This document shows, piece after piece, positions 49,705 to 61,124 of a stretch of 64,000 nucleotides of DNA (position 1 is the first letter of the stretch; every line of letters starts with the position of its first letter). The notes below the pieces were generated by a model, which had not been told where the DNA came from, ran no database searches, and saw nothing but the letters and a program-made list of their open reading frames with translations. Source of the stretch: Alosa alosa (taxonomy: Eukaryota; Chordata; Actinopteri; Clupeiformes; Clupeidae); NCBI RefSeq assembly GCF_017589495.1, contig NC_063206.1, forward strand, positions 19,162,480 through 19,226,479. The letters run 5' to 3'. The translations under genes and the position numbers were made by a program.

Positions 49705-52400
49705 TCAGTTCCTAGCAATAATGGCTTTTCTGAGACGAGCCCAGAACCGGATATTGCTTAGAACGTTTCCCTTCCACTTGAGGTAGGTGTTCTTTTTCAG
49801 ATACTTATGAAGTCCAAACAGTCTCCTTATTTTCTTATCTTCCACATCTTCCAAGATGATGATGATGATGCTGGCATTTCGCCTGAAGACAAGCCAGGAT
49901 TGTGCCAGTTCAAACTCAAACTGACACCAGGAGCTGTCTAGGAAGTGCTGAGACACCACCACAATGACTTTCCGGCTACCCATGATGCCTTCATCCACTA
50001 TATTGGAGGTAATCGACTTTCCTGCTTGGAAATCTCGCTCATGCAGGCAAAGCTGAATTGGCGGATGTCCTTTCTCAAGGTTTTCCACAAGCTCATCCAA
50101 CACCCAGGTTTCATCCTTGCTTGAGTAGATCACAAAGGCATCATAGGAGCATTCTTGTTGTCTAGACATTCTGTAGCCTCTTAGCAATATGAAGCAGTAA
50201 TGTATATAGAACTGGTACTTATACAACAATGCAGACAATAGGAGTACAATTACAGCTGCTAATATGGACACGGTTATTATCACTCTGTTTCTGTGAACAC
50301 AGTGTGTGGGGTCAAAGTAAATCACTCTGGAGTTCATGGATGAGGATTTGCATGACATTAGTTGAGGATCTTTTAGAACTGACTGATGATTAATGATCCA
50401 GGAAATAAATACAATCTGAGAACAGGAACATTCTATGGGATTGGAGGACAAATCAAATACCAATATATCCGCAGGGAGATTCTGAAGAATGTTTGGAGAG
50501 ATGCTGGCTATGTGGTTATTATCTGCATGCAAAGACTTTAGTTTTGATAAACTAAGACCTGTGAGAAAGTCCATTGTGGTCAGTTTGTTCCCACTAAGAA
50601 TCAAATGTTTTAAATAATGTAGATCCTGGAATGAAGTCAAGGGTATGTCTTCAATGGCACAATTTGAAATGTCAAGGAGCTCCAAAGCTGTGAGATTTAA
50701 AAATAATTGACCAAAAATGCCTTTTGCAAAGCTGTTGCCAGCAATTTTCAATTCTTTCAGTCTGCTCAAACCATAAAAAAACCCTATGCTTTTAAAGGTA
50801 ATTTTGAGTTGGAAAGGTTGAGAGTTTTTAAACTCTTAAGGTTTTGCATAACAGCTGAATCATGTTCAACTTCTACTTCTGTGCCATGAAGATCCAATAT
50901 TTCTAGAGATGGCTGATTTAAAAGACCAAAGACCCTAATTTTAACCTTTGCATTCTCACTCAGATTTAGATACCTGAGTTTAGGGACGCCAATAAATTCA
51001 TCATCACAGCAATTCATTATGAAATTATTATGACTTAGATCAATGTAGTCTAGACTAGGCAAATCAGCAAAGCTTTTAAATTCTGGGGATGTATATTGTT
51101 ACTGATGACCAGTTTCTTTAAATTGTGTTGATGAGATAGAAGAAGGTCTGGTAGTCTGGCCATTTTTCCTTTAACAACAACAATCTCTTTAAGGTTTGGA
51201 AAATACACATGTTCCTGTTAACTATTCCAACTTTGGTCAGAACAATTTTTGTAGAATTTCTCATGCAAAGAAGGATGTGACTAGGTAGGTTGAAATAGTA
51301 GGACTGATGAAAATATATCTCCTCGAAGTTTATGAAACAAAGGCTGTCCAAAGAATCTGGATTAATTTGGATCCTTCCTGCCTCTGTGAAATGTCCTATT
51401 TTCAACTTCTTCACATTCAATCCACTAAGACCCCCAAGAGCTTCTCTTGCAGTTGTGAATGAGATTATGTCAAGGAGATTGATCTCTCCCAGATAAAGGC
51501 CATTAAATGCTCCAGTTTCTATGAAGGATATTGGGTTTCTGGACAATATTAAAGTTAAATTTCTACTCATCTGACGAAAACAGAAGTGTGAACAGCTCTG
51601 ATGACAGATATGTTGTTTGTATGAAGGTCCAGTAATGTGAAGTCCTTGAAACTAACAGCATACGTTGGAAGGGCCAAAGAAAATAATCTGTTTGTTCCAA
51701 CTTTTAATTCCTTTAGGCTTGTTAAATTCTGTAAATTAAGACTGTCCATGGAGAGCAGATCGATGTTGACTAGAACAAGCTTGTGTATTTTTTCCAAAAC
51801 ATTAATGCTGCTTCTTCCAAAATATTTCACTGGATTTCCAGTGAGAATCAATACAGACAAATTCCTTACATTAAAGAACACCTCATTGTCAATGTGTTGG
51901 ATGTGACATCTGTTTGAAAAAGAGACACAAAACCATAGGACAGTGTCACATAATCTTCACATTGTGCATATTGTCCTTATAGTGTCAGTTTAGATAATCA
52001 TATCTATAAATTAAGTAAAACAAAAAACCCTTCCTTTTACCTTGTGAGATCAAGATGTTGTAGTAATGGTAATCTCGGGAACATGTGTCTCTGCAGTGTT
52101 GTGAGGTAATTAAAACTGAAGTCCAAATGTTGTGTGGAGGGAGGGATACTGGTTGGTATGTAGCTCAGGTTTCTCCTGAAGCATGAGTATTGGAGACTGG
52201 GGATGACCTGAAAACAAGAGTGTTTTTAAAGTTAATGCATACGCAGAACTAACACAAAATTAGACATATTATACAAACTGAATGATACATTACTATACCT
52301 CCAAGCATGCCTCAGTATCCTCATTCATTTTCACTGCCCATACAGTAAAAATCATCCACATGATTGGGAGTGTACTTCTGTGTGCACGCAGAGATGTCAT
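49705..52400 (-). pseudogene. tlr4: TLR4-like receptor, frameshifted copy
   Basis: The three-exon layout matches the intact copy. Exon 1 is 52400-52299 (34 codons, signal peptide), exon 2 is 52207-52041 (167 bases) and exon 3 is 51909-49705. Splice signals are intact (donors gtatag and gtaaaa, acceptors ending in cag). Exon 3 breaks frame near 51575 (one base missing against the sister copy in the 'ctgttttcgtcagatgag' context), near 51220-51235, near 51075-51095 and near 50800. The last frame (50769-49705, 354 residues) still encodes late leucine-rich repeats, the LRR C-terminal cap, the membrane helix and a complete TIR domain with an intact stop. The 3'UTR is also homologous to that of the sister. 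Full-length receptor cannot be made as written. Assembly errors are an alternative, but the clean sister copy and the diverged middle of the ectodomain favour a real pseudogene. Confidence 0.85.
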
Positions 52401-52856
52401 TTTAGATAAACTGACAAACTTCATAAAAGCCTTCATTTATTTGCACAATACAGGGCATTGTGTAGGTTTTCCTGAAATAACAATGAGGAACAAAAAACAC
52501 ATGTCGCTGATTGCGTAACTTCTCAGACATGAGAACAAAGGCTATGAGAGGGCGAGAGAGCAGAGGAAGTGGAACAGGGAGGCTACATATTTGTATCTGA
52601 AGCTCCCATTGTAAGCGTAAAATGTTTTTAGAAGACTGGTCTAATTTTTTTCTGCATCTGTGCCATCACGTCTTGTTGATTATAGTGGAGGCTAATTGTT
52701 GCGGCAGGACAGCGTCCCACAAACAAATACGTGCCCAGTGTAGCCCTCCCGGCAGTAAGAATGGATATGGATATTCTGAAGAGCACAAGCACAATAGGTG
52801 TGTGTGTGTGTATGTGTGTGTGTGTGTGTGTGTGAGTGTGAGTGTGAAAGACTCAC

Positions 52857-52967
52857 TGGCAAAGGCTAGGTGAGGCTGGATGTGGACCTCTTTGAGCAGC
52901 ACCCCCCGGTAGGTGGATGGTGAGGTCACACCAGGCCTCCTCCGGCAGGAAAATTGGGACCAGGAGG
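52857..52967 (-). pseudogene. birc6: Isolated broken exon resembling BIRC6
   Basis: Read on the minus strand, the segment after an 'aacaacag' acceptor gives 'FLPEEAWCDLTIHLP'. After a frame break in a run of six G it gives 'GVLLKEVHIQPHLA'. The segment ends at a gtgagt donor (52856-52851). Both pieces match, in order, a stretch I recall from the giant ubiquitin-conjugating IAP protein BIRC6 (BRUCE). No other exon of that gene is visible nearby, and the frame is broken. It is best read as a duplicated exon fragment. The match is from memory and was not searched. Confidence 0.5.
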
Positions 52968-52999
52968 CTGTTGTTTTCATGGTTCAGGTTGGATCAAGT

Positions 53000-54150
53000 T
53001 GTTTTTGTTGCCTTTTTTGGAGCCTGGACTTTCCACAGAGACAGAATGTTTTATCTTAGAAACTGTGCAACATTGCTTAGAGCACATTTAAGCAACTTTA
53101 TTTGGAAAGGGAGTGGTTTGTTCTTCCATTAAGTCAAGTAATGTTTGATATCCTATTAGGGGTGTAACGGTAACTTAGGTTCGGTTACTTTTTGGCAAGT
53201 CTGTAAGAACTGCTAGCCTAACATTCACTGACAATATTGCTGGTGTTCAACATATATAAGCAGGATTAGTAATTTAAAAAATCCAGGTCAAAAACTTTTT
53301 TTCTAAAGAAAAAAAACCCATCATCAACATTATAATGGGTTATCATCTGGACACCTACATGTTCCAAAACTCTCACAAAGGAAAAACCTGCCAAGTTTCA
53401 TATGGTCATCTGCAATCCCGTCCCTGGCGTCGAGTCATACCAGGCGGTGCTCTGATAGGCCTACTGTCTGATACTTCCCCCTTTCTCATGCTCCCCCTTT
53501 GCAAAAGCTAAGACCATGTCTGTCTGTGTTTAGTGCAGTTCTGCTTTTCAATATTCAACAGCACCACAATGATTTGGCCAATATTTACAGATTTCACAAC
53601 ATATCAGTAAAAAAAGAGTGTAAAGGTTGCACTAGCAGAGCAAAACAGCTGTAAAATGCTACAGAGTTGAAATGAGGATTATTTGCGTGTCTTGCTGGCA
53701 CATCTGTGACCAGGACATCAAGTGGTGTTTTGAAAGCCACGGTCTCGATGGTAATGTTGGTATACCATGATGAAAGATGAACGAACAACATCCAACAGGA
53801 CAATGCAAGAGGAAGCTGTCTGAAAGGAATATATGTGTGCTAAGACGGATTGTATTACAAAAAAAACCCATACCACTACAGCTGCCCAACTCACAGCAGA
53901 ATAAAATGTGCATCTTGACTCTCCCGTTGCCACCAAAGCGAAGGTGCTTGTCTAACTGTGTTTTGTTTTTAACTGTGTCTTTAATTAGTTTTGTAAAGTC
54001 TCTGGCAACATGTAAGATAACCTTGCACAAGAAGCCAGTGTGTGTGCTAGCTGTCATGGCAGAGTGAGTGTTTCGATAGCACAGTGAATTTCTTTAAGTA
54101 TATTTTTGTGACAGGAAGCAAGTATTATAAGTCTATAATATAAATGGCGT
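53000..54150. other. No gene seen
   Basis: Mixed DNA between the BIRC6-like fragment and the LINE. A/T runs are common and no coding frame was recognised. Confidence 0.45.
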
Positions 54151-54159
54151 TTACAAACG

Positions 54160-55560
54160 GAAGTTCGGGAGGAGCATGACGGAATTTGCCACGCCTCCTT
54201 CAATCAGACAGGTTTTTATTCGCAGTCTGCCTCTATTTGGCGAAGCTGCAGCATCGGCGTCACTCTGCTTGCAAGAAGGAGAGCTACTCCGCGGACCATA
54301 TCTTTGATTAGAGCAGAGTTGGATGTAGTATCGATTGCCCTCATTTCGCAAGGAAAGCAGACCTGCGTCGTCGCCTTCTCCAACAATCAGTTTATCTTTC
54401 CTCTCCTACTATAGCCGATCAACCGAGCACTAGCGCCGCAGCTTTTCTACGGAATTACGGAATGTGAACTAGTGAACCCTCCTTTATTCATGTTTTTTTT
54501 AAATGCTATTTCAAAAGAGAGAAAATTGACAGGGCCTGTGCTGTGCAGCTGTCTAAAGTTTGGATTGACATATTTAATCTGTCACAAACCCAGGCAGCTG
54601 TCTCCGCATGCTTTAAAACCACCTCCATCGTGGCGGTGCCAAAACACTCCGCGTCTTAATGACTTCCGTCCAGTTGTACTCAACCCCATCATCATGAAGT
54701 GCTTTGAGAGGATGGTCCTGGCCCACCTCAAGACCTGCTTACCACCATCACCTTCCAATTCGCATACCGTCAGAACAGGAGCACGGAGGATGGCATCTCT
54801 ACTGCACTTCACTCTGCCCTGTCCCACCTTGACAATAGCAACACCAGTATGTGAGAATGCTGTTCATTGACTTCAGTTCTGAATTCAACACCATCATCCC
54901 CTCCAAACTGATCAGCAAGCAAACTGATTGGGCATTAATACCTCCTTCTGTAACTGGATTCTGGACTTCCTAACCAACAGACCTCAGTCTGTTAGGTTAG
55001 ATAACAACACCTCCTCAACCATCACCCTGAACACCGGTGTACCACAGGGATGTGTGCTGAGCCCTCTCCTTTAATCCCTCTTCACTACGACTGCACACCT
55101 GTACATAGCTCTAACACCATTACCACCACGCTATGGTGATTGGTCTCATCAGCAACAACGATGAGACGGCCAATAGGGAGGAGGTCCAGCACCTAACATC
55201 GTGGTGAACTGACAACAACCTGGCTCTCAACACCAAGAAGACCAAAGAGCTCATTGTGGACTTCAGGAAGTCTAAAGCTAGCACACACACATATTCTCAT
55301 CAATGGGACTGAGGTGTAGCGTGTCACCAGCTTCAAGTTTCTGGGTGTCCACATCTCTGAGGACCTCTCTTGGACCCTCAACACCTCTATCCTGATCAAG
55401 AAGGCTCACCAGCTTCTCTTCTTCCTGAGGAGACTTGAGAAGGGCCACCTGTCTCCTCACATCCTGGTGAACTTCTTACCGCTGCAACATTGAGAGCATC
55501 CATACCAACTGTGTCACAGTTTGGTTTGGCAACTGCTTTGCCTCCGTAGCAAGTTAACAC
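54160..55560 (+). mobile_element. Degraded non-LTR retrotransposon (LINE), RT fragment
   Basis: From about 54600 the three plus frames give, in order, reverse-transcriptase pieces of an L2/CR1-type LINE: 'DFRPVVLNPIIMKCFERMV', 'RMLFIDFSSEFNTI', 'LNTGVPQGCVLSPLL', 'NNLALNTKKTKELIVDFRKS' and 'VTSFKFLGVHISEDLSW'. Frameshifts, stops and deletions interrupt it, including loss of the region that should hold the catalytic FADD-type box. The GC-richer 54160-54480 may be the element's 5' region. Endonuclease and 3' tail are not seen. Confidence 0.8.
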
Positions 55561-55569
55561 AGCTGATCA

Positions 55570-56290
55570 TGGTATAGCCTAGGCCTATTTCAGATAGATT
55601 GCTGCTATGTCTTGTCTGTTAACAACTCATTGTCATCATGAGCGCGTAGGTTATCTCGCAGTTATGGAAATACCATGCACTATGCCATTTATATAGCTAG
55701 AATAATACATGTTTCCAATGATATAATTTCTATTACAGTTTCTATAGTACAAAATGTTATTTCACTCTGTTTTTACGTGGGTAAGGCCACCACACATCCA
55801 AATAACTGCCCTGCAGTGTCACTGTCTCACCTACATGAAATATAGTAGCCTAGGCTATAAACACAGATATGTGTGAATTTACTTAGAATACATGGCCTGC
55901 TGCCTGGTCGGAAGGACAGCTTCATTCGTCCCTCCATAGACATTCAGCAATAGGGCTTGCATTCATTACAAACAAACATGCAATGTGAAAGTCTGGGATT
56001 GGGGAGAGCACTAATATGCCTAGTCTAAGCTACTGAATAAGCATGAAGTCGAACCTTTAGATGAAAAACACTCTTTAATAATAGGCCTACTATAAATAAA
56101 TAAACCACTAATGAAGTTACCTTTGACCATCGCATTTATTGCTGAAAGTAATTGGCTGAGCAATGGAGGTTAATATGTTCTATGTTTTGTGCAAATTATG
56201 TATATGTCTATCGTTGTTGCATTTGAAGAAAACTGGAATATTTAATTCGTCCTCCTTTTCAATCGTCCCGGTTGTACTTTGGAACGGTCA
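55570..56290. other. No gene seen
   Basis: AT-rich DNA upstream of the intact TLR4 gene. Confidence 0.5.
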
Positions 56291-56299
56291 TTCTCTCTC

Positions 56300-56490
56300 C
56301 AAACTTCTCAAAATGTTGAGTTTAATGTCGACACGTCAAGATTAAAGTTGATATATTTCAACTTTATTCTCGAAATGTCGAGTTTAATGTCGACATGGCG
56401 ACTTTAAAGTCGACACGTCGAGATTAATCTAGTCATGGCAAAAATATTTTTTCTTCTTCATGTGTGGCCCTAATACTCCGTCGTAGAAAG
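56300..56490. repeat. Degenerate tandem 'gtcgagtttaatgtcgac' repeat
   Basis: Units of about 20 bp containing GTCGA or GTCGAC occur about six times between 56310 and 56430. They are followed by 'tgtggccctaatactccgtc', which I associate with the end of a recurrent teleost DNA repeat. Confidence 0.6.
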
Positions 56491-56499
56491 GACACACCA

Positions 56500-57080
56500 C
56501 CATTGAAAGACATTTAAAAAGTAAGGTGTATTTGTATAGAGCACCACTCAACATAGGTCAACCAGGTCGATATAGGATATATCAAACTGGTGCCTATGAT
56601 AATTGAATCCCAGTTAACTTTAAATGTTGCTTTCACAGTCATCCAAATTAAGAATTCCACTCTGCCATGTGTAACGATAAACAAGTGATGTAATGAACAA
56701 CTCATATGCAACTCAAAACACTTATGAATGGCAACATATGTATTTATTTCGTTTCCCTGGTTTCCCTCTAATGACATTCTCATAGAGGTTCCAGCATACA
56801 AAGCATGTAAGCAACAATGACAAAAAAAATAAATACAAAAATCACTGAGGCTGACTGAACTATAGCTGAACTAACCAAAGAACATTACAACAAGAGTCCC
56901 AAACTTCACCCCATCACTTTGTTTCCTTCCCCAAAGACACAGGCCACTTTGGTAAAGTATTGTCTGCGTTTGAGAGATCCTAGTGATGTGGCTTTAGTTC
57001 CTCATCAGTTCTCATGAAAGCCTGCCTTCTGCCTTTTTAAGCAGACCTGTTTTGTCAGGTGTCCCTCTGCTTATTTGCAA
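56500..57080. other. TLR4 upstream region
   Basis: No convincing TATA box. The sequence just before the start codon ('ctgcttatttgcaaatgg') contains an octamer-like ATTTGCAAAT overlapping the ATG. It is not similar to the region upstream of the other TLR4 copy. Confidence 0.3.
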
Positions 57081-60000
57081 ATGGCTGCCTTGACAGTATA
57101 CCGGTTTACACTGTCAGTCATGTGGATGATTCTCACTAGTCTATGTGGAGCCAAGATAATAAAAGACCCGGGAGATTGCTTAGAGGTATAGTATCATGTC
57201 TCGTTCAGATGGAATAAATAGTGCCTAATTCTGTCTCAATGTATATACATAAACTTTAAAAACTCTCTCTTGTTTTCAGGTCATCCCCAGTCTCCAATAC
57301 TCATGCTTCAGGAGAAACCTGAGCTACATACCAACCAGTATCCCTCCCTCCACACAACATTTGGACTTCAGTTTTAATTACCTCACAACACTGCAGAGAC
57401 ACATGTTCCCGAGATTACCATTACTACAACATCTTGATCTCACAAGGTAAAAGGAGAGCTTCTTTGTTTTACTTAAAGATGCCCTGCCACACATATTTCA
57501 TTACTTTGTGGTAATGTCTGAAGTTCTACCATGGACTCTGTAACATTCTTTGTTGAAAACATGTTACCTTGTTTCAAGCCATTCTAGCATGGTATTTAAA
57601 GCCTGCACAAAGACTGGCTCAATTTGCGCCAGTTCTCATTAATATTCAAGAGCTAAGCTGCTTGACTCTGATTGGCTAACAGCTAGTAGGTTTCGTCCAT
57701 AACATGACAACTAATTTTAACTTCATGGCATGAACTTAGCTTGGCTAGCGAGTGCTAGCATTGTCCAAATGTGCATAAATAAAACCTGCTATGCTACCGA
57801 GTTCATTAAACCTGTATAATATAGTAGCACTTCCTTGAGTTGACAATAACGTTTTACTTACAGGCACTGGTCGTAGACTACTGCGATGGTAGCCTACTGC
57901 TCCAGGCTTCAACAGCAACCTTTTTGTGAAGCCTGTAGCATTGTTCCAAAAAATAAACTGAAGCCTTTTGATCCTCAAGTCTGGGTTCTTGGGCAAAATG
58001 CATTGTTGAAGTTCTATTCGTGCATAAGCGCACAAGTCCGTTGGCATTCAGCCATCCTTGCATAGGCCTACTAAAACTGTCATAGAGCTAAACAAATTTT
58101 GTGGGCACGGTCTCAACTGGGCAAACTCATAAATAGTAATGAGCTCATAAATTCCACGTCAATCTGAAGAGCTTTTGCAATTGGCCTAATTTCTCTGCTT
58201 ATTTCTTTTCAGTGGCTAGAGCTGACAGAGGAGGTAGCTGTTTGTTTTCACATTCACAACATAACTGTAGCATAAACACATATTGACCTAACATGATAAA
58301 AAAAAATGCAAGTAAAAACGGTTTTGTGTGGCAGGGCACCTTTAATTCCTTAGGCAGAATTATACTGATGCAGAATTATACACATTGACAATGCAAATTG
58401 ATGCACACTGTGGACCCAATTATGTGTTTTCATGGTTTAAAATGGTGGTTTAAATTATTGTTTTCTGCTTTTCTTTTGGACAGATGTCACATACAAAACA
58501 TTGACAATGGGGCCTTCTTTAATGTAAGGAATTTGTCTGTTTTGGTTCTCACTGGAAATCCACTCAAATATTTTGGAAGAAGCAGCATTAATGTTTTGGA
58601 AAAAATACACAAGCTTGTTCTAGTAGAAATCGGTCTGCTTTCACTGGATAGTCTGAATTTACAGAATTTAACAAGCCTAAAGGAGTTGAAACTTGGAACA
58701 AACAGAATATTATGTGTGGCCCTTCCAACGTATAGTGTCACTTTCAAAGGTTTCACTTTACTGGACCTTCATAGAAACAACATATCTGTTATCAGAGCTG
58801 ATGACACCTCTGTTTTGCGTCAGATGGGTAGCAATGTAACTTTGATATTGTCCAGAAACCCTATATCCTTCATAGAAACAGGAGCATTTGCAGGTCTTTA
58901 TTTTAAAGAGATCAATCTCTTTGACACCTTCATCTCGTCCACAGTTGTTAGAGATATTACTGGAGGTCTCAGTGGTTTAAACGTGATAAGATTGAAAATT
59001 GGAAATTTCGAGGAAAGCACCTGGCAAGAAACAGTAGGCCTACTTCTAGATTACATTTGTGTCATATACTTTCAAGAGATATATTTACATCAATCTAATC
59101 CTTCTCACCTACCAAGTCATATTCTTCGTTGCATGGCTAATTGTTCAAAAATCTATCTGAGTCGAGTTGTATTAGAAACTTGGGAACATTTTCATTTTCA
59201 AAATCTCAAAGAAATGATTGTGGTTAATGGAAAAATGTTCACCCTACCAGGACTCCAACTCTCTCACCAACACAGCTTAAGAAGACTAGTCATCAATAAC
59301 AATTATCGCCTTTTAGTATTTCAAAAATTAGTTGATTTACCCAGTCTTGAGTACCTTGATCTAAGTAGGAATGTACTGACCATAGATTGTTGTGATTTAG
59401 AATTTGTTGGTACTCCTAATCTCCGGTATCTAAACCTGAGTGTGAATTCAGCAGTAACAATTAGACTATTTGGACTTTTAAATCATCCAACTCTTGAAGT
59501 ATTGGATATCCATAACACAAAAGTAATATTTGAAAATGACCACAGTGATGCTATGGAAAATCTTAAGTATTTGAAATATCTGGACCTATCCTATTCACAA
59601 ATTACATTTAATACCAAACTTTTTCATGGCTTCAGCAGTCTGAAAGAATTGAAAATGGCTGGCAACAGCTTTGCAAAAGGCATTTTTAGCCAATTATTTT
59701 TAAATCTCACAACTTTGGAGGTCCTGGACTTTTCAAATTGTGCCATTGAAAACATACCCTTAAATTCTTTTCATGATCTACATCATTTAAAACATTTGAT
59801 TTTTAGTGGGAACAAATTGATCACAATGGACTTTCTCACAGGTCCTAGTTTATCGAAACTAAAGTCTTTGCATGCAGATAATAACCACATAGCTGGCATC
59901 TCTCCAAGCGTTCTTCAGAATATCCCTGCGGATCTTTCAGTATTTGATTTGTCCTTCAATCCCATAGAATGTTCCTGTATTCAGACTGAATTTATTTCCT

Positions 60001-60695
60001 GGATTATTAATCATCAGTCAGTTCTAAAAGATCCTCAACTAATGTCATGCAAATCCTCATCCATGAACTCCAGAGTGATTAACTTTGACCCCACACAATG
60101 TGTTCACAGAAACAGAGTGATAATAACTGTGTCCATATTAGCAGCTGTAACTGTACTCCTATTGTCTGCATTGTTGTATAAGTACCAGTTCTATATACAT
60201 TACTGCTTCATATTGCTAAGAGGCTACAGAATGTCTAGACAACAAGAATGCTCTTATGATGCCTTTGTGATCTACTCAAGCAAGGATGAAACCTGGGTGT
60301 TGGATGAGCTTGTGGAAAACCTTGAGAAAGGACATCCTCCAATTCAGCTTTGCCTGCATGAGCGAGATTTCCAAGCAGGAAAGTCGATTACCTCCAATAT
60401 AGTGGATGAAGGCATCATGGGTAGCCGGAAAGTCATTGTGGTGGTGTCTCAGCATTTCCTAAACAGCTCCTGGTGTCAGTTTGAGTTTGAACTGGCACAA
60501 TCCTGGCTTGTGTTGAGGCGAAATGCCAGCATCATCATCATCATTCTGGAAGATGTGGAAGATAAGAAAATAAAGAGACTGTTTAGACTTCATAAGTATC
60601 TGAAAAAGAACACCTACCTCAAGTGGAAGGGGAATGCTCTAAGCAATATCCGGTTCTGGGCCCGTCTCAGAAAAGCCATTATTGCTAAGAACTGA
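57081..60695 (+). CDS. tlr4: Toll-like receptor 4 (TLR4-like), intact, 827 aa
   Basis: Exons are 57081-57185, 57280-57446 and 58484-60695 (105 + 167 + 2212 bases), joined in frame through consensus GT-AG introns. The protein is a type I membrane pattern-recognition receptor. Residues 1-24 form a signal peptide; leucine-rich repeats follow from about residue 50 to 590, then a Cys-containing C-terminal cap (NPIECSC). The membrane helix is near 636-656. The TIR domain starts at YDAF (682) and has the 'LCLHERDFQAG' box 2 (713-723), 'SRKVIVVVSQHF' and a terminal FW motif. The ectodomain and TIR align along their whole length with vertebrate TLR4, and length and exon plan agree. The BB-loop proline of mammalian TLR4 is Ala722 here. 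TLR4 acts with MD-2 on LPS in mammals; in fish LPS sensing is disputed, so the ligand is not assigned. A frameshifted sister lies divergently at 49705-52400. Confidence 0.95.
57477..58341. mobile_element. TTAA-type MITE in TLR4 intron 2
   Basis: TTAA flanks both sides (57473-57476 and 58342-58345). The termini are inverted repeats ('agatgccctgccacac' and 'gtgtggcagggcacct', one mismatch). The other TLR4 copy has an uninterrupted 'ttttacttaattta' at the same intron position, which is an empty site. It contains only short frames. Confidence 0.9.
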
Positions 60696-61040
60696 AATTT
60701 GTACTAACTTTGACTTACAAATGCTTGAGTCATAGTAATCTTGCCAAACTAACTTACATAGATTATACAGGTTGATACTTGTTGATCTAAGGGTGTGTTT
60801 GTTTGTTTTGATCTCTTTTTGATTTTCATTGATAACTCATTCAAGAGACTTCCATACATCTAAAGCCACCTCTTATCTAAAATGATGCATGTTTTCACTG
60901 TTTTTGCCATGATTATTTTTAAGACTGAAAATGTTACCCTGATGCCTTATTTGTGATGGGGAGAGGTTGGGGTAGGATAGTAAAGACTCCAAGTAAAGAA
61001 TCCTTTTGAAAAAGTGCATACAGTATAAAATGCCACACTC
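60696..61040 (+). other. TLR4 3'UTR region
   Basis: This is homologous to the 3' flank of the other TLR4 copy (about 49500-49704 on the minus strand): shared 'gaaatttgtactaactt', 'gatctaagggtgt', 'gatctctttttga' and 'atctaaaatgatgc'. I see no perfect AATAAA in the first 300 bases. Confidence 0.7.
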
Positions 61041-61046
61041 TATGAT

Positions 61047-61090
61047 TAGATTAGATTAGATTAGATTAGATTAAATCAGATTAGATTCAA
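61047..61090. repeat. (GATTA)n short tandem repeat
   Basis: About eight ATTAG units, the last ones imperfect, followed by 'caacttcattgtcattgggc', a phrase typical of the tail of fish retroposons. Confidence 0.85.
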
Positions 61091-61124
61091 CTTCATTGTC
61101 ATTGGGCAGAGTACAAGTACAACC

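Noticed and set aside
57745..58063. Minus-strand frames within TLR4 intron 2
   Set aside because: Inside a MITE; no homology recognised.
58398..58483. N-terminal 28 residues of the single-exon TLR4 reading frame
   Set aside because: They are intron 2 sequence; the acceptor at 58481-58483 and the two upstream exons give the true N-terminus.
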